The notes under the pieces were generated by a model, which was not told where the DNA came from, did not search any database, and worked only from the letters and a program-made list of their open reading frames with translations. This document shows, in pieces, positions 36,823 through 48,712 of a stretch of 64,000 nt of DNA. The position numbers and the translations under genes are program-made. The DNA is taken from NCBI RefSeq assembly GCF_001422445.1, contig NZ_LMNA01000030.1, forward strand, positions 724,946 to 788,945, read 5' to 3'. Source of the stretch: Pseudorhodoferax sp. Leaf274. GTDB taxonomy: Bacteria; Pseudomonadota; Gammaproteobacteria; Burkholderiales; Burkholderiaceae_C. Each line of letters opens with the position of its first letter. Positions within the stretch are counted from its first letter, which is position 1.

Positions 36823-38268
36823 ATGAGCCTCACCACCAGCCCCACGGGTGCGCGCACCCTGTACGACAAGATCTTCGACGAGCACACCGTCCACACCGAG
36901 GAGGACGGCACGACGGTGCTCTACATCGACCGGCACCTGGTGCACGAGGTCACGAGCCCGCAGGCCTTCGAGGGCATCCGCCAGGCCGGCCGCAAGGTCT
37001 GGCGCGTGAGCTCCATCGTCGCCACCGCCGACCACAACACGCCCACGACCGGCTGGGAGCAGGGCTACGACGGCATCGCCGACCCGATCAGCAAGGAACA
37101 GATCACCACGCTGGACAGCAACATCAAGGAGTTCGGCGCCGCCGCGTTCTTCCCCTTCATGCACAAGCGCCAGGGCATCGTGCACGTGATCGGCCCGGAG
37201 AACGGCGCCACGCTGCCGGGCATGACGGTGGTGTGCGGCGACAGCCACACCAGCACGCACGGCGCCTTCGGTGCGCTGGCGCACGGCATCGGCACCAGCG
37301 AGGTCGAGCACGTGATGGCCACGCAGACGCTGCTGGCCAAGAAGGCCAAGAACATGCTGGTCAAGGTCGATGGGGCGCTGGCCAAGGGCGTGACCGCCAA
37401 GGACATCGTGCTGGCCATCATCGGCAGGATCGGCACGGCCGGCGGTACGGGCTACACCATCGAGTTCGCCGGCTCGGCCATCCGCGGCCTCAGCATGGAA
37501 GGCCGCATGACGGTCTGCAACATGGCCATCGAAGGCGGCGCACGCGCCGGCCTGGTGGCGGTGGACGACAAGACGATCGAGTACGTCAAGGGCCGCCCGC
37601 TCGCGCCCACCGGCGTGGCCTGGGACCAGGCCGTGGCCTACTGGAAGACGCTGCACTCCGACCCCGGCGCGAAGTTCGACACCGTGGTCGAGCTCGATGC
37701 CGCGCAGATCGTGCCGCAGGTGACATGGGGCACCTCGCCCGAAATGGTGCTCGGCATCGACGGCCGCGTGCCCGACCCGGACAAGGAAAAGGACGCCAAC
37801 AAGCGCGGCGCCATCGAGCGCGCGCTGACCTACATGAACCTGGAGCCGGGCAAGGCGCTCGACGACATCTTCGTCGACAAGGTGTTCATCGGCAGCTGCA
37901 CCAACAGCCGCATCGAGGACATGCGCGAGGCCGCGGCCGTGGTCAAGAAGCTGGGCCAGAAGGTGGCCAAGAACGTGAAGCTGGCCATGGTGGTGCCAGG
38001 CTCGGGCCTCGTGAAGGAACAGGCCGAGCGCGAAGGCCTGCACGAGATCTTCAAGGCCGCCGGCTTCGAGTGGCGCGAGCCAGGCTGTTCCATGTGCCTG
38101 GCCATGAACGCCGACCGGCTGGAACCCGGCGAGCGTTGCGCCTCCACCAGCAACCGCAACTTCGAAGGCCGCCAGGGCGCCGGCGGCCGCACCCACCTGG
38201 TCAGCCCGGCCATGGCCGCTGCGGCCGCCGTGCATGGCCACTTCGTCGACATCCGCCAATTCGCCTGA
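36823..38268 (+). CDS. leuC: 3-isopropylmalate dehydratase large subunit
   Basis: A 481-residue LeuC isomerising 2- to 3-isopropylmalate. Cluster ligands are in [11 protein letters not shown] and [31 protein letters not shown] and [19 protein letters not shown] are canonical. GAAGGA is the ribosome site. Together with leuD and leuB directly downstream this is the biosynthetic copy, distinct from the paralogue at 2.0 kb. Confidence 0.96.
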   Translation: MSLTTSPTGARTLYDKIFDEHTVHTEEDGTTVLYIDRHLVHEVTSPQAFEGIRQAGRKVWRVSSIVATADHNTPTTGWEQGYDGIADPISKEQITTLDSNIKEFGAAAFFPFMHKRQGIVHVIGPENGATLPGMTVVCGDSHTSTHGAFGALAHGIGTSEVEHVMATQTLLAKKAKNMLVKVDGALAKGVTAKDIVLAIIGRIGTAGGTGYTIEFAGSAIRGLSMEGRMTVCNMAIEGGARAGLVAVDDKTIEYVKGRPLAPTGVAWDQAVAYWKTLHSDPGAKFDTVVELDAAQIVPQVTWGTSPEMVLGIDGRVPDPDKEKDANKRGAIERALTYMNLEPGKALDDIFVDKVFIGSCTNSRIEDMREAAAVVKKLGQKVAKNVKLAMVVPGSGLVKEQAEREGLHEIFKAAGFEWREPGCSMCLAMNADRLEPGERCASTSNRNFEGRQGAGGRTHLVSPAMAAAAAVHGHFVDIRQFA

Positions 38269-38277
38269 GGACGCACC

Positions 38278-38931
38278 ATGCAGAAATTCACCATCCACAA
38301 GGGCCTCGTGGCGCCGATGGACCGCGAGAACGTCGACACCGACGCCATCATCCCCAAGCAGTTCCTGAAGTCGATCAAGAAGACCGGCTTCGGCACCAAC
38401 CTGTTCGACGAGTGGCGCTACCTGGACAAGGGCGAGCCCGGCGTGCCCGAGTCGCAGCGCAAACCCAACCCGGATTTCGTGCTGAACCAGCCGCGCTACG
38501 CAGGCGCCTCCGTGCTGCTGGCGCGCAAGAACTTCGGCTGCGGCTCCTCGCGCGAGCACGCGCCCTGGGCGCTGGACCAGTACGGCTTCCGCGCCATCCT
38601 GGCGCCGAGCTTTGCCGACATCTTCTTCAACAACAGCTTCAAGAACGGCCTCTTGCCCATCGTGCTGCCCGAGGCCACCGTGGCCCAGCTGTTCGACGAG
38701 TGCTTCGCCTTCCCGGGCTACCAGCTGACGGTCGACCTGGAGCGCCAGGTCATCGTGCGTCCGCAGGGCGAGGAGATCGCGTTCGACGTGCAGCCCTTCC
38801 GCAAGTACTGCCTGCTCAACGGCTTCGACGACATCGGCCTGACGCTGCGCCACGCCGACAAGATCCGCGCCTACGAGGCCGAGCGCCTGGCGGCCAAGCC
38901 CTGGCTGGCCAACACCATGCTGTCTGCCTGA
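38278..38931 (+). CDS. leuD: 3-isopropylmalate dehydratase small subunit
   Basis: A 217-residue LeuD with [29 protein letters not shown] and [17 protein letters not shown], all canonical for the biosynthetic type. It starts nine bases after leuC. Confidence 0.96.
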   Translation: MQKFTIHKGLVAPMDRENVDTDAIIPKQFLKSIKKTGFGTNLFDEWRYLDKGEPGVPESQRKPNPDFVLNQPRYAGASVLLARKNFGCGSSREHAPWALDQYGFRAILAPSFADIFFNNSFKNGLLPIVLPEATVAQLFDECFAFPGYQLTVDLERQVIVRPQGEEIAFDVQPFRKYCLLNGFDDIGLTLRHADKIRAYEAERLAAKPWLANTMLSA

Positions 38932-38958
38932 TTCCGTTCCAACCTACCTTCATCGCTT

Positions 38959-40029
<1,071 letters not shown>

Positions 40030-40040
40030 AATCGCGCGCC

Positions 40041-40139
40041 ATGTCCGCCGCCGCCTGCTCCGCAATCCTGTCCATGCCGTTCGGCACGGCTGCGGCGGCC
40101 GACATCTCCACCAAAACCACGACGACCATTAAGGGCTGA
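40041..40139 (+). CDS. candidate leader peptide of the asd attenuator
   Basis: A 32-codon ORF beginning with ATG (or a 21-codon form from the ATG at 40074), ending ISTKTTTTIKG. Five of its last nine residues are Thr, with one Ile and two Lys; all three amino acids derive from the aspartate pathway whose second enzyme, Asd, is encoded 102 bp downstream. The Thr run (codons 24 and 26-29, 40110-40127) resembles the thr leader of enterobacteria in logic. It is too short for certainty as a protein; the placement and the following hairpins are the main support. Confidence 0.5.
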   Translation: MSAAACSAILSMPFGTAAAADISTKTTTTIKG

Positions 40140-40144
40140 TCCAG

Positions 40145-40221
40145 CCTGGTTCGTCGTGCGCCCCTTCCTGGCCTCCGACGAGCCAGGCGAGCAGTCCGCG
40201 AGGCGCTGTTTGTTTGTTTTT
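40145..40221 (+). promoter_or_regulatory. candidate transcription attenuator upstream of asd
   Basis: Two exclusive foldings are visible. CCTGGTTCGTCG (40145-40156) pairs over 12 positions (one G-U) with CGACGAGCCAGG (40176-40187). Alternatively CCTGGC (40167-40172) pairs with GCCAGG (40182-40187) inside an outer GCGCC/GGCGC stem (40158-40162 with 40202-40206), directly followed by a T-rich run with 13 T among 15 bases (40207-40221). A ribosome stalled on the Thr codons would leave 40145-40156 free and favour the first folding. One that reaches the stop at 40139 would cover it and favour the terminator. This is inference from base pairing. Confidence 0.5.
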
Positions 40222-40240
40222 CAACTGAAAGGGCAATGTG

Positions 40241-41404
40241 ATGAAGGTAGGTAATCTGGTCGGCCTCGTCGGCTGGCGCGGCATGGTCGGCTCGGTCCTG
40301 ATCGACCGCATGCAGGCCGAGGGCGATTTCGCACTCATCGAGCCGGTGTTCTTCTCGACCTCCAATGCGGGCGGCAAGGCCCCCGCGCAGGCCAAGAACG
40401 AGACCACGCTGCAGGACGCCTACGACATCGCCGCGCTCAAGCGCTGCGACATCATCATCACGGCCCAGGGCGGCGACTACACCTCTGAAGTCTTCCCCAA
40501 GCTGCGCGCCGCCGGCTGGAACGGCCACTGGATCGACGCGGCTTCCACGCTGCGCATGAAGGACGACGCCGTCATCGTGCTCGACCCGGTCAACCTGCCC
40601 GTGATGCAGCGCGCACTGGCCAAGGGCGGCAAGAACTGGATCGGCGGCAACTGCACGGTCAGCTGCATGCTGATGGGCGTGGGTGCGCTCTACAAGGCCG
40701 GACTGGTCGAATGGATGAGCACCATGACCTACCAGGCCGCATCCGGTGGCGGCGCCCAGCACATGCGCGAGCTGCTGACGCAGTTCGGCAGCATCCACAA
40801 CGAGGTGCGCGACCTGCTCAACGACCCCAAGTCCGCCATCCTGGAAATCGACCGCAAGGTGCTGGCCAAGCAGAAGGCCCTGACGGCCGATGAGACGGCC
40901 AACTTCGGCGTGCCGCTGGGCGGCAGCCTGATCCCCTGGATCGACAAGGACCTGGGACTGGGCAAGTCGCAGGACGACGCGGAATGGGGCATGTCCAAGG
41001 AAGAGTGGAAGGGCGGCGCCGAGACCAACAAGATCCTGGGCCAGGGCCCGTCCTTCGGCACCGGCATCACGCCGGTCGACGGTTTCTGCGTGCGCGTCGG
41101 CGCCATGCGCTGCCACAGCCAGGCCTTGACCTTCAAGCTCAAGAAGAACGTGCCGCTGGCCGACATCGAGGCCATGATCGCGCAGGACAACGACTGGGTG
41201 CGCGTGGTGCCGAACACGCGCGAGGACACGCTCAAGGGCCTGACGCCCGTCGTCACCACCGGCACCTTGAACATCCCGGTCGGCCGCATCCGCAAGCTGG
41301 CCATGGGGCCGGAATACGTGGGCGCCTTCACGATCGGCGACCAGTTGCTGTGGGGCGCGGCCGAGCCGCTGCGCCGCACGCTGCGCGTGCTGCTGCAGGC
41401 CTGA
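40241..41404 (+). CDS. asd: aspartate-semialdehyde dehydrogenase
   Basis: A 387-residue Asd of the proteobacterial type, reducing aspartyl phosphate to the semialdehyde for Lys, Thr, Met and Ile synthesis. It shows [14 protein letters not shown] (NADP fold), the catalytic Cys in [27 protein letters not shown] and [17 protein letters not shown] three bases upstream is in frame, but the ATG at 40241 gives the normal MKVGNLVG start. Confidence 0.96.
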   Translation: MKVGNLVGLVGWRGMVGSVLIDRMQAEGDFALIEPVFFSTSNAGGKAPAQAKNETTLQDAYDIAALKRCDIIITAQGGDYTSEVFPKLRAAGWNGHWIDAASTLRMKDDAVIVLDPVNLPVMQRALAKGGKNWIGGNCTVSCMLMGVGALYKAGLVEWMSTMTYQAASGGGAQHMRELLTQFGSIHNEVRDLLNDPKSAILEIDRKVLAKQKALTADETANFGVPLGGSLIPWIDKDLGLGKSQDDAEWGMSKEEWKGGAETNKILGQGPSFGTGITPVDGFCVRVGAMRCHSQALTFKLKKNVPLADIEAMIAQDNDWVRVVPNTREDTLKGLTPVVTTGTLNIPVGRIRKLAMGPEYVGAFTIGDQLLWGAAEPLRRTLRVLLQA

Positions 41405-41423
41405 AGCCCGCGGCCCCTTGGCA

Positions 41424-41444
41424 CGGCCCGCCCATGGCGGGCCG
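41424..41444 (+). terminator. hairpin after asd
   Basis: CGGCCCGCC-CAT-GGCGGGCCG is a perfect 9-bp stem 20 bp after the asd stop, with a weak TTGTCGT tail. It probably terminates the asd transcript. Confidence 0.6.
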
Positions 41445-41479
41445 TTGTCGTCTGGCAACATTGCAGTGCAGCGAGAATG

Positions 41480-41499
41480 TGGCGCTGGAAGCAGCGCCA
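41480..41499 (+). other. hairpin in the fimV upstream region
   Basis: TGGCGCTG-GAAG-CAGCGCCA, a perfect 8-bp stem with a GNAG loop, is followed immediately by the palindrome GGTTCGAACC. There is no T-run, so it is not a terminator. It may be a 5' leader structure or an operator for fimV. Confidence 0.3.
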
Positions 41500-41581
41500 G
41501 GTTCGAACCCGTCTCAGCTTGTCAGCCTAAAGCATTGCTGCTACCGTTCTTTTTAGTAACCAAGTCGGCCCGTCCATTTGC

Positions 41582-44158
41582 ATGATCAAACGTTCCAATG
41601 CTGCTGAACAGGCTGATGACAAACCAAAGGTGAGGCCGGCTCTGCAGGGTTGGAAGCGCGGCATGGTGGCCGCGACCGCGACCGCTGCGCTGTGGGCACC
41701 GCTGCAGCATGCGCATGCGCTGACGCTGGGCCGGGCCACCGTGCAGTCGGCCCTCGGCGAACCGCTGCGTGCCGAGATCGAGCTGCCGGACATCACGGAA
41801 GAAGAAGCCCGCACGTTGCAGGCCGCGATCGCCACGCCTCAGGCGTTCCGCGCGGCCGGCCTCGAATACAACGCCGCCTTGGGCACCGTGCGCATCGAGC
41901 GGACACGCAGGGCAGACGGCCGCACCGTGCTGCGGCTGAGCAGCGACCAGCCGGTCAGCGAGCCTTTCATCGACCTGATCCTGCAGGCCAACTGGGCCTC
42001 GGGCCGGGCCGTGCGCGACTACACCCTGCTGCTGGACCCGCCGCAGCAGCGCCAGGCCCAGTCCGCCGTGCCGACCGCGCCGCAGCTGGCGCCCAACGCC
42101 GCCCCGGCACCGGGGGCCGCGGCATCGCCACCCGCCCGCGCGCCGGCCCCGCCAGTCGCTGCGGCCCCACCGGCATCTGCTCCTGCTCCTGCTCCGGCAC
42201 CTGCACCAGCCCCGGCGCCTGCGCCCGCCCAGCCGCCGGCTCCCGCTGCGCCACGGGCGCCGGCAGCGCGTGCCGCCGCTCCCGCGCCTGCACCGGCACC
42301 TGCGGCCGCAGCGGCAACCACCACCGTGCGTCGCGGCGACACCGCCAGCCGCATCGCGGCCGCCAACCGGCCACCCAGTGTCTCGCTCGACCAGATGCTG
42401 GTCGCCATGCTGCGCAGCAACCCCGGCGCGTTCGCCGATGGCAACGTCAACCGCCTGCGCGCCGGCGCGGTGCTGGACCTGCCCAGCGCGAGCCAGGCCG
42501 CCGCCATCCCGCCGGACGAGGCCACGCGCACCATTGCGGCGCAGTCGCGCGACTTCAACGCCTACCGCAGCCAGATGGCGGGCCAGGTGCCCGCCGTCCC
42601 GGGCGGGGCGCAGCGCTCGGCCAGCGGGCGGGTGCAGGGCAAGGTCGACGACACCCGCCCGGCGGCCACGGCACCGGACCGGCTCACGCTCTCCAAGGGC
42701 GGCGTCCAGAATCGCGCGCAGGAAGAAAAGATCGCGCGCGACAAGGCCGGCAAGGAAGCGGCCGAACGCGTTGCTGAACTGTCGCGCAACATCGATGCGC
42801 TCAACAAGCTGGGCGCCAGCGGCGCCGGTCCGGCTGCATCCGCACCTTCATCCGCCCCCACACCTGTACCGGCGCCGGCGCCCTCTCCTGCACCAGCACC
42901 GGCCCCAGCAGCAGCACCCGCGGCATCCGCGCCTGTGCCCGCGCCGGTACCGGCGCCATCCGCGCCAGCGGTGGAGCCGCCCGCTGCGACGACCGTGCCC
43001 GCCCCCGTGCCGCTGCCCACGGCCCAGGAAGATGGCAGCCTGCTCGACAGGCTGCGCCACAACCCGCTGCTGTTGGCCGTCGCGGCAGCGCTGATCGCCT
43101 TGCTCGCCGCACTGGGCATTTACCGCGCGCGCCAGCGCCGGCAGGCGGCCGAAGAGGAAGGCCGCCTGCAGGAGCCGGTGGAGTCGTTCTTCGCCAGCAG
43201 CGGCGGCCAGCACGTGGACACCACTGCCGAGAGCGAAGCAGCGGCCACGGCGGTCTATTCGCCCAGCCAGTTCGACACCAGCAGCGAGGTCGATCCGGTG
43301 GCCGAGGCCGAGGTCTACCTGGCCTACGGCCGCGACCTGCAGGCCGAGGAGATCCTCAAGGAAGCGCTGCGCACCACGCCCGAGCGCGTGGCCATCCACG
43401 CCAAGCTGGCCGAGATCTACGCCAAGCGCCGCGACGCGATCGCCCTGCAGGCGACCGCCGAGAAGGCGCATGCGCTGACCGGCGGCACCGGACCGGAGTG
43501 GGAAGCCATCGCCGCGCTGGGCCGCGAACTGCAACCGTCCTACCCGCTCTGGCGCGACGCCGCCGTCGGCGCGGCCGCCGCGGGCCTGGCGGCGGCAACG
43601 CCTGCGCCGGAAGCGGCCGACGACGACGGCGAATCGCTGTGGCCCGACTCCTTGCTGACGCCGCCAGCGCCGCCGCAGGCGCCGGCACCGGCGCTGCAGC
43701 CGATGCCGGACATCAGCCTGGACCTCGGCGAAGACGACACCTCGGCCCCACCGGCCCCGCCCGCCTCCCCGGCAGCTCCGGCCAAGCCCGCCCCCGACGC
43801 GGAGCCGCCCACCCCGCCGATGGCCGAGGCCATGGACCTCGACTTCGACGTGCAGAGCACCTACACGGCGCCGCTGGCGGCCCCCACACCGGCGCCGGCC
43901 GCAGATTCCGACCCGCTGCCGTTCGACCTGGGCTCGCTGTCGCTGGACCTCGGCGAGCCGCCCAGCAAGGCACCCGCCGCCGAGCCCCTGCCGGAACCCG
44001 ATGCCGACGACCCGCTGGCCACCAAGCTGGCCCTGGCCGAGGAATTCCAGGCCATCGGCGACGACGACGGTGCGCGTGCGCTGGCCGAGGAGGTGCTGGC
44101 CGAGGCCACCGGGCCGCTCAAGGCCCGGGCCCAGCGCTTCCTGGCCGACCTCGGCTGA
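41582..44158 (+). CDS. fimV: FimV/HubP-family polar landmark protein
   Basis: An 858-residue FimV homologue needed for type IV pilus assembly, twitching and cell-pole organisation in relatives. Order: signal/anchor (to about residue 48, ALTLGRATVQSALGEPL marks the mature start), FimV N-terminal domain, Ala/Pro-rich linker, a LysM-like segment (TTTVRRGDTASRIAAANRP), a coiled region, a second Pro/Ala linker, one transmembrane helix (NPLLLAVAAALIALLAALGI), a TPR-like region (DPVAEAEVYLAYGRDLQAEEILKEAL), an acidic Pro-rich linker and the conserved C-terminal motif DDPLATKLALAEEF. The asd-fimV-truA order is typical of Burkholderiales. Confidence 0.92.
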   Translation: MIKRSNAAEQADDKPKVRPALQGWKRGMVAATATAALWAPLQHAHALTLGRATVQSALGEPLRAEIELPDITEEEARTLQAAIATPQAFRAAGLEYNAALGTVRIERTRRADGRTVLRLSSDQPVSEPFIDLILQANWASGRAVRDYTLLLDPPQQRQAQSAVPTAPQLAPNAAPAPGAAASPPARAPAPPVAAAPPASAPAPAPAPAPAPAPAPAQPPAPAAPRAPAARAAAPAPAPAPAAAAATTTVRRGDTASRIAAANRPPSVSLDQMLVAMLRSNPGAFADGNVNRLRAGAVLDLPSASQAAAIPPDEATRTIAAQSRDFNAYRSQMAGQVPAVPGGAQRSASGRVQGKVDDTRPAATAPDRLTLSKGGVQNRAQEEKIARDKAGKEAAERVAELSRNIDALNKLGASGAGPAASAPSSAPTPVPAPAPSPAPAPAPAAAPAASAPVPAPVPAPSAPAVEPPAATTVPAPVPLPTAQEDGSLLDRLRHNPLLLAVAAALIALLAALGIYRARQRRQAAEEEGRLQEPVESFFASSGGQHVDTTAESEAAATAVYSPSQFDTSSEVDPVAEAEVYLAYGRDLQAEEILKEALRTTPERVAIHAKLAEIYAKRRDAIALQATAEKAHALTGGTGPEWEAIAALGRELQPSYPLWRDAAVGAAAAGLAAATPAPEAADDDGESLWPDSLLTPPAPPQAPAPALQPMPDISLDLGEDDTSAPPAPPASPAAPAKPAPDAEPPTPPMAEAMDLDFDVQSTYTAPLAAPTPAPAADSDPLPFDLGSLSLDLGEPPSKAPAAEPLPEPDADDPLATKLALAEEFQAIGDDDGARALAEEVLAEATGPLKARAQRFLADLG

Positions 44159-44183
44159 GAAGCCCGCGGCGAGGGGATCGACG

Positions 44184-44966
44184 GTGCGTCTGGCACTCGG
44201 GGTCAGCTATGCGGGCCAGGCCTATGACGGTTGGCAGAGCCAGCCTTCGGGCAACACCGTGCAGGACAAGCTCGAGCACGCGCTGCGCACCTTCGCGCAG
44301 CATGACATCGGCACCATCTGCGCCGGCCGCACCGACGCCGGCGTGCACGGGCTCATGCAGGTCGTGCATTTCGACACCACGGCCGCGCGCGAGACCCATG
44401 CCTGGGTGCGCGGCACCAACAGCTACCTGCCTGGCGACATCGCCGTGCAATGGGCGCGCCCGGTGACGGAGCAGTTCCACGCCCGCGCCAGCGCCATCGG
44501 CCGGCGCTACGCCTACGTGCTGATGGAATCGCCCGTGCGGCCCAGCGTGGAGCGGGGCCGCATCGGCTGGGTGCACCGCCCGCTCGAGCAGGCCGCCATG
44601 CAGGCCGCAGCCGCGCTGCTGCTGGGCGAGCACGACTTCACATCCTTCCGCGCCTCGCAGTGCCAGGCGCGCACGCCGGTCAAGACCATGCGCCGCATCG
44701 ACATCACGCGGCGCGGCGCCTACTGGCGCTTCGAATTCGAGGCCGATGCCTTCCTGCACCACATGATCCGCAACCTCATGGGCTGCCTGCTGGTCATCGG
44801 CAAGGGCGACCGGCCCGTGGCGTGGATGGCCGAGGTGCTGGCCGCGCGCAACCGCCAGGTCGCCGCCCCCACTTTTTCGCCGGACGGCCTGTACTTCCTG
44901 GGCCCGCGCTACGAAGACCATTGGGGCCTGCCGGAACGCACGGCTGCCTATGATTGGCTTCCTTGA
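44184..44966 (+). CDS. truA: tRNA pseudouridine(38-40) synthase
   Basis: A 260-residue TruA. The catalytic Asp lies in CAGRTDAGVHGLMQVVHFDT; YDGWQSQPSGNTVQ and FLHHMIRNLMGCLL are family motifs. The frame is open upstream into fimV; the GTG at 44184, with GAGGGG nine bases before it, gives the conserved VRLALGVSYAGQAYDGW start. Confidence 0.93.
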   Translation: MRLALGVSYAGQAYDGWQSQPSGNTVQDKLEHALRTFAQHDIGTICAGRTDAGVHGLMQVVHFDTTAARETHAWVRGTNSYLPGDIAVQWARPVTEQFHARASAIGRRYAYVLMESPVRPSVERGRIGWVHRPLEQAAMQAAAALLLGEHDFTSFRASQCQARTPVKTMRRIDITRRGAYWRFEFEADAFLHHMIRNLMGCLLVIGKGDRPVAWMAEVLAARNRQVAAPTFSPDGLYFLGPRYEDHWGLPERTAAYDWLP

Positions 44967-45042
44967 GAACGTGCCGACGTTCCAGCGCCACCCCGCCTGA
45001 GAGCACCCCCACCGCAGCCCCGCCCCGGGGCAGAGGTTTTCC

Positions 45043-45747
45043 ATGACCAGAACCCGCATCAAGATCTGCGGCATCACGCGCGAGCAGGACCTGGAGGCCG
45101 CCGTCGCGGCCGGTGCCGACGCCGTCGGCTTCGTGCTCTATGCCAAGAGCCCGCGTTACGTCACCGCGCAGCGCGCGGCCGAACTCGCGCGCCGGTTGCC
45201 GCCCTTCGTCACGCCCGTGCTGCTGTTCGTCAACACGCCGGCCCAGGACGTGGCCGCCGCCTGCGACCAGGTGCCAGGCGCCATGGTGCAGTTCCACGGC
45301 GACGAGACCCTCGCCGAGTGCCTGGCCGCCACTGCGCGCCCGGCCCGCCCCTTCCTGCGTGCCGCCCGCATTCCGCTGGATGGAAACGCAGCCCCGTTCG
45401 ACTTGGTAAGATTCGCGGCCGAATTCTCTCCAGCCCAGGCCATCCTGCTCGACGCCCATGTCGAGGGATACGGCGGCGGCGGCAAGGCATTCAATTGGTC
45501 ACTCCTGCCAACAAGCGTCGACTCTCACCTCGTCTTGAGTGGTGGACTCACGCCTGCAAACGTGACCGATGGCATCTTGCAGGTGCGGCCACGCGCGCTG
45601 TCGCTGGCCGTTGATGTGAGTTCCGGCGTCGAGGCCTCCAAGGGCATCAAGGACGCCGACAAGATCAACCGCTTCGTCGCGGCCGTTCGCGCCGCCGACG
45701 CGCACTTTGCAAAGATTCAACATGTCGACCCCTTATCAACAGCCTGA
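45043..45747 (+). CDS. trpF: phosphoribosylanthranilate isomerase
   Basis: A 234-residue TIM-barrel enzyme of tryptophan synthesis. [10 protein letters not shown] carries the catalytic Cys, [18 protein letters not shown] the catalytic Asp and phosphate loop, and [11 protein letters not shown] and [16 protein letters not shown] complete the signatures. The 3' end overlaps trpB by 26 bp. Confidence 0.95.
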   Translation: MTRTRIKICGITREQDLEAAVAAGADAVGFVLYAKSPRYVTAQRAAELARRLPPFVTPVLLFVNTPAQDVAAACDQVPGAMVQFHGDETLAECLAATARPARPFLRAARIPLDGNAAPFDLVRFAAEFSPAQAILLDAHVEGYGGGGKAFNWSLLPTSVDSHLVLSGGLTPANVTDGILQVRPRALSLAVDVSSGVEASKGIKDADKINRFVAAVRAADAHFAKIQHVDPLSTA

Positions 45748-46990
45748 TGCCTCGGGCCATTTCGGCATCTACGGCGGCAGCTTCATCTCCGAGACGCTGA
45801 CCCACGCCATCGCCGAACTCCGCGAGGCCTACGCCCGCTACCAGAACGACCCGGAATTCATCGCCGAATTCAAGAGCGAACTGGCGCACTTCGTGGGCCG
45901 TCCCTCGCCCGTCTACCACGCCGCGCGCAGCAGCCGCGAGCATGGCGGCGCGCAGATCTTCTTGAAGCGCGAGGACCTCAACCACACCGGTGCGCACAAG
46001 ATCAACAACGTGATCGGCCAGGCGATGCTGGCCAAGCGCATGGGCAAGCCGCGCGTGATCGCCGAGACCGGCGCCGGCCAGCACGGCGTGGCCACGGCCA
46101 CGATCTGCGCGCGCTACGGCCTGGAGTGCGTGGTCTACATGGGCAGCGAGGACGTCAAGCGCCAGAGCCCCAACGTGTTCCGCATGAAGCTGCTGGGCGC
46201 CACCGTGGTGCCCGTGGACAGCGGCAGCAAGACGCTCAAGGACTCGCTCAACGAGGCCATGCGCGACTGGGTCGCCAATGTGGACAACACCTTCTACATC
46301 ATCGGCACCGTAGCCGGCCCGCACCCCTATCCGATGATGGTGCGCGACTTCCAGAGCGTCATCGGCAACGAATGCCTGGTGCAGATGCCCGAGATGCTGC
46401 GGGCTGCCGGCTGCCAGGGCGAGCAGCCCGACGCCGTGCTGGCCTGCGTGGGCGGCGGCAGCAACGCCATCGGCATCTTCCATCCCTACATCGGACACGA
46501 GGGCACGCGCCTGATCGGCGTGGAAGCCACCGGCCAGGGGCTGGACAGCGGCAAGCACGCGGCCTCGCTGCAACGCGGCAGCCCCGGCGTGCTGCACGGC
46601 AACCGCACCTACCTGCTGCAGGACGAGAACGGCCAGGTGACCGAGACGCACAGCATCAGCGCCGGCCTGGACTACCCCGGCGTGGGCCCCGAGCACGCCT
46701 TCCTGAAGGACATCGGCCGCGCCGAGTACGTCGGCGCCACCGACACCGAGGCGCTGGACGCCTTCCACTACCTGTGCCGCACCGAGGGCATCATCCCGGC
46801 GCTGGAATCGGCCCATGCCTTCGCCTACGCCCGCAAGCTGGCGCCGACCATGCGGCCCGACCAGAGCATCCTCGTGAACCTGTCCGGCCGTGGCGACAAG
46901 GACATCGGCACCGTGGCCGACCTGTCGGGCGCGGACTTCTACGACCGCCCCTCGATGCGCGGCCACGCCGTGAAGGGAGGTGCGCTGTGA
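45722..46990 (+). CDS. trpB: tryptophan synthase beta chain
   Basis: A 422-residue PLP enzyme joining indole and serine. The PLP lysine is in [22 protein letters not shown] and [10 protein letters not shown] bind cofactor phosphate and substrate. The start ATG at 45722 lies inside the trpF 3' end, suggesting translational coupling. Confidence 0.97.
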   Translation: MSTPYQQPDASGHFGIYGGSFISETLTHAIAELREAYARYQNDPEFIAEFKSELAHFVGRPSPVYHAARSSREHGGAQIFLKREDLNHTGAHKINNVIGQAMLAKRMGKPRVIAETGAGQHGVATATICARYGLECVVYMGSEDVKRQSPNVFRMKLLGATVVPVDSGSKTLKDSLNEAMRDWVANVDNTFYIIGTVAGPHPYPMMVRDFQSVIGNECLVQMPEMLRAAGCQGEQPDAVLACVGGGSNAIGIFHPYIGHEGTRLIGVEATGQGLDSGKHAASLQRGSPGVLHGNRTYLLQDENGQVTETHSISAGLDYPGVGPEHAFLKDIGRAEYVGATDTEALDAFHYLCRTEGIIPALESAHAFAYARKLAPTMRPDQSILVNLSGRGDKDIGTVADLSGADFYDRPSMRGHAVKGGAL

Positions 46991-47796
46991 GCCGCATCCA
47001 ATCCACCTTCGCCAAGCTCAAGGCGGACGGCCGCAAGGCCCTGATCCCCTACGTCACGGCCGGCTTCCCCTATGCCGATGTCACGCCCGAACTCATGCAC
47101 GCCATGGTTGCCGCCGGCGCCGACGTGATCGAACTCGGCGTGCCGTTCAGCGACCCGATGGCCGACGGCCCCGTGATCCAGCAGGCCGGCGAGAAGGCCC
47201 TGGCGCTGGGCATCGGCATGGCCCAGGTGCTGGACATGGTGAAGGCCTTCCGCGCCCAGGACGCGCTGACGCCCGTGGTGCTGATGGGCTACGCCAACCC
47301 GGTCGAGCGCTACGAGCAGCGCCACGGCGAAGACAGCTTCCCGCGCGACGCCGCCGCCGCCGGCGTGGACGGCGTGCTGGTCGTCGACTACCCGCCCGAG
47401 GAATGCGTGGACTTCGCCGCCCGCCTGCGCGCCAAGGAGATCGACCTGATCTTCCTGCTGGCGCCCACCTCGACCGACGAGCGCATGCGCCAGGTGGCCG
47501 ATGTCGCCAGCGGCTACGTCTACTACGTCTCGCTCAAGGGCGTCACCGGCGCCGGCACGCTGGACACGGCGGCCGTCGAGGCCATGCTGCCGCGCATCCG
47601 GCGCCATGTGCAATTGCCCGTGGGCGTCGGCTTCGGCATCCGCGATGCGGCCTCGGCCCAGGCCGTGGGCCGCGTGGCCGACGCCGTGGTCATCGGCAGC
47701 AAGATCATCCAGCTGCTCGACGACCAGCCGCGCGACCGGGTCGCCAGCACGGCCGCCGGGTTCCTGCGCGGCATCCGTTCGGCGCTCGACGCATAA
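46987..47796 (+). CDS. trpA: tryptophan synthase alpha chain
   Basis: A 269-residue TIM-barrel subunit releasing indole from indole-glycerol phosphate. Catalytic Glu is in [18 protein letters not shown] and Asp in [10 protein letters not shown]. The GTG start overlaps the trpB stop (GTGA), so the pair is translationally coupled. Confidence 0.97.
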   Translation: MSRIQSTFAKLKADGRKALIPYVTAGFPYADVTPELMHAMVAAGADVIELGVPFSDPMADGPVIQQAGEKALALGIGMAQVLDMVKAFRAQDALTPVVLMGYANPVERYEQRHGEDSFPRDAAAAGVDGVLVVDYPPEECVDFAARLRAKEIDLIFLLAPTSTDERMRQVADVASGYVYYVSLKGVTGAGTLDTAAVEAMLPRIRRHVQLPVGVGFGIRDAASAQAVGRVADAVVIGSKIIQLLDDQPRDRVASTAAGFLRGIRSALDA

Positions 47797-47833
47797 TCCC
47801 CTCCCCGTTCGTCCCACCGGAGTAGCCAATCCC

Positions 47834-48712
47834 ATGTCCTGGCTCGAAAAACTGCTTCCCGCCAAGATCCAGCCCAGCGACCCCGCCGAGCGCCGCCAGG
47901 TGCCCGAGGGCCTGTGGATCAAGTGCCCGAGCTGCGAGAGCGTGCTCTACAAGACGGATCTGGAGAAAAACCTGAACGTCTGCCCGACCTGCGGGCACCA
48001 CCTGCGCATCACGGCCCGCGCGCGGCTGGACAGCTTCCTGGACCATGAAGGCCGCTACGAGATCGGCCACGAGGTCCTGCCCATGGACCCGCTCAAGTTC
48101 AAGGACAGCCGCAAGTATCCCGAGCGGCTCAAGGAAGCGCTGGACAACACCGAGGAAACGGATGCGCTGGTCGTCATGGGCGGCGCACTCCATGGGCTGA
48201 ACGTGGTGGTCGCCTGCTTCGAGTTCGAATTCATGGGCGGCAGCATGGGCAGCGTGGTGGGCGAGCGCTTCGTGCGCGGCGTGCATGCGGCCATCGACCA
48301 GAAGGTGCCCTTCATCTGCTTCACCGCCACCGGTGGCGCGCGCATGCAGGAAGGCCTGCTGTCGCTGATGCAGATGGCCAAGACCAATGCCTCGCTCACG
48401 CGCCTGGCCAAGAAGGGCCTGCCCTACATCAGCGTGCTGACCGACCCGACCATGGGTGGCGTGAGCGCCGGCTTCGCCTTCGTCGGCGACCTGGTGATTG
48501 CCGAACCCAAGGCGTTGATCGGTTTTGCCGGCCCGCGCGTGATCGAGTCCACCGTGCGCGTGACGCTGCCCGAAGGCTTCCAGCGCGCCGAGTTCCTGCA
48601 GCAAAAGGGGGCGGTCGACCTGATCTGCAACCGCAAGGACCTGCGCCGCACCATCGCCAGCACGCTGGCCATGCTGCAGCGCCAGCCGGCCGACGCCGTC
48701 AGCGCCAGCTGA
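47834..48712 (+). CDS. accD: acetyl-CoA carboxylase carboxyltransferase beta subunit
   Basis: A 292-residue AccD. The zinc ribbon (CPSC then CPTC, 19 residues apart) is at the N-terminus, followed by the crotonase-like domain with [14 protein letters not shown] and [10 protein letters not shown]. The stop codon abuts the convergent yggT stop without spacing. Confidence 0.96.
   Translation: MSWLEKLLPAKIQPSDPAERRQVPEGLWIKCPSCESVLYKTDLEKNLNVCPTCGHHLRITARARLDSFLDHEGRYEIGHEVLPMDPLKFKDSRKYPERLKEALDNTEETDALVVMGGALHGLNVVVACFEFEFMGGSMGSVVGERFVRGVHAAIDQKVPFICFTATGGARMQEGLLSLMQMAKTNASLTRLAKKGLPYISVLTDPTMGGVSAGFAFVGDLVIAEPKALIGFAGPRVIESTVRVTLPEGFQRAEFLQQKGAVDLICNRKDLRRTIASTLAMLQRQPADAVSAS

Noticed and set aside
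41499-41512. GGTTCGAACCC looks like a tRNA T-arm upstream of fimV
   Set aside because: No acceptor, D or anticodon arm can be folded around it; the palindrome is isolated, so it is neither a tRNA nor a convincing attachment-site remnant.
42180-43010. Repetitive Pro/Ala codon runs in fimV as a repeat array
   Set aside because: These are degenerate low-complexity linkers within one coding frame, not nucleotide repeats or a CRISPR-like array.
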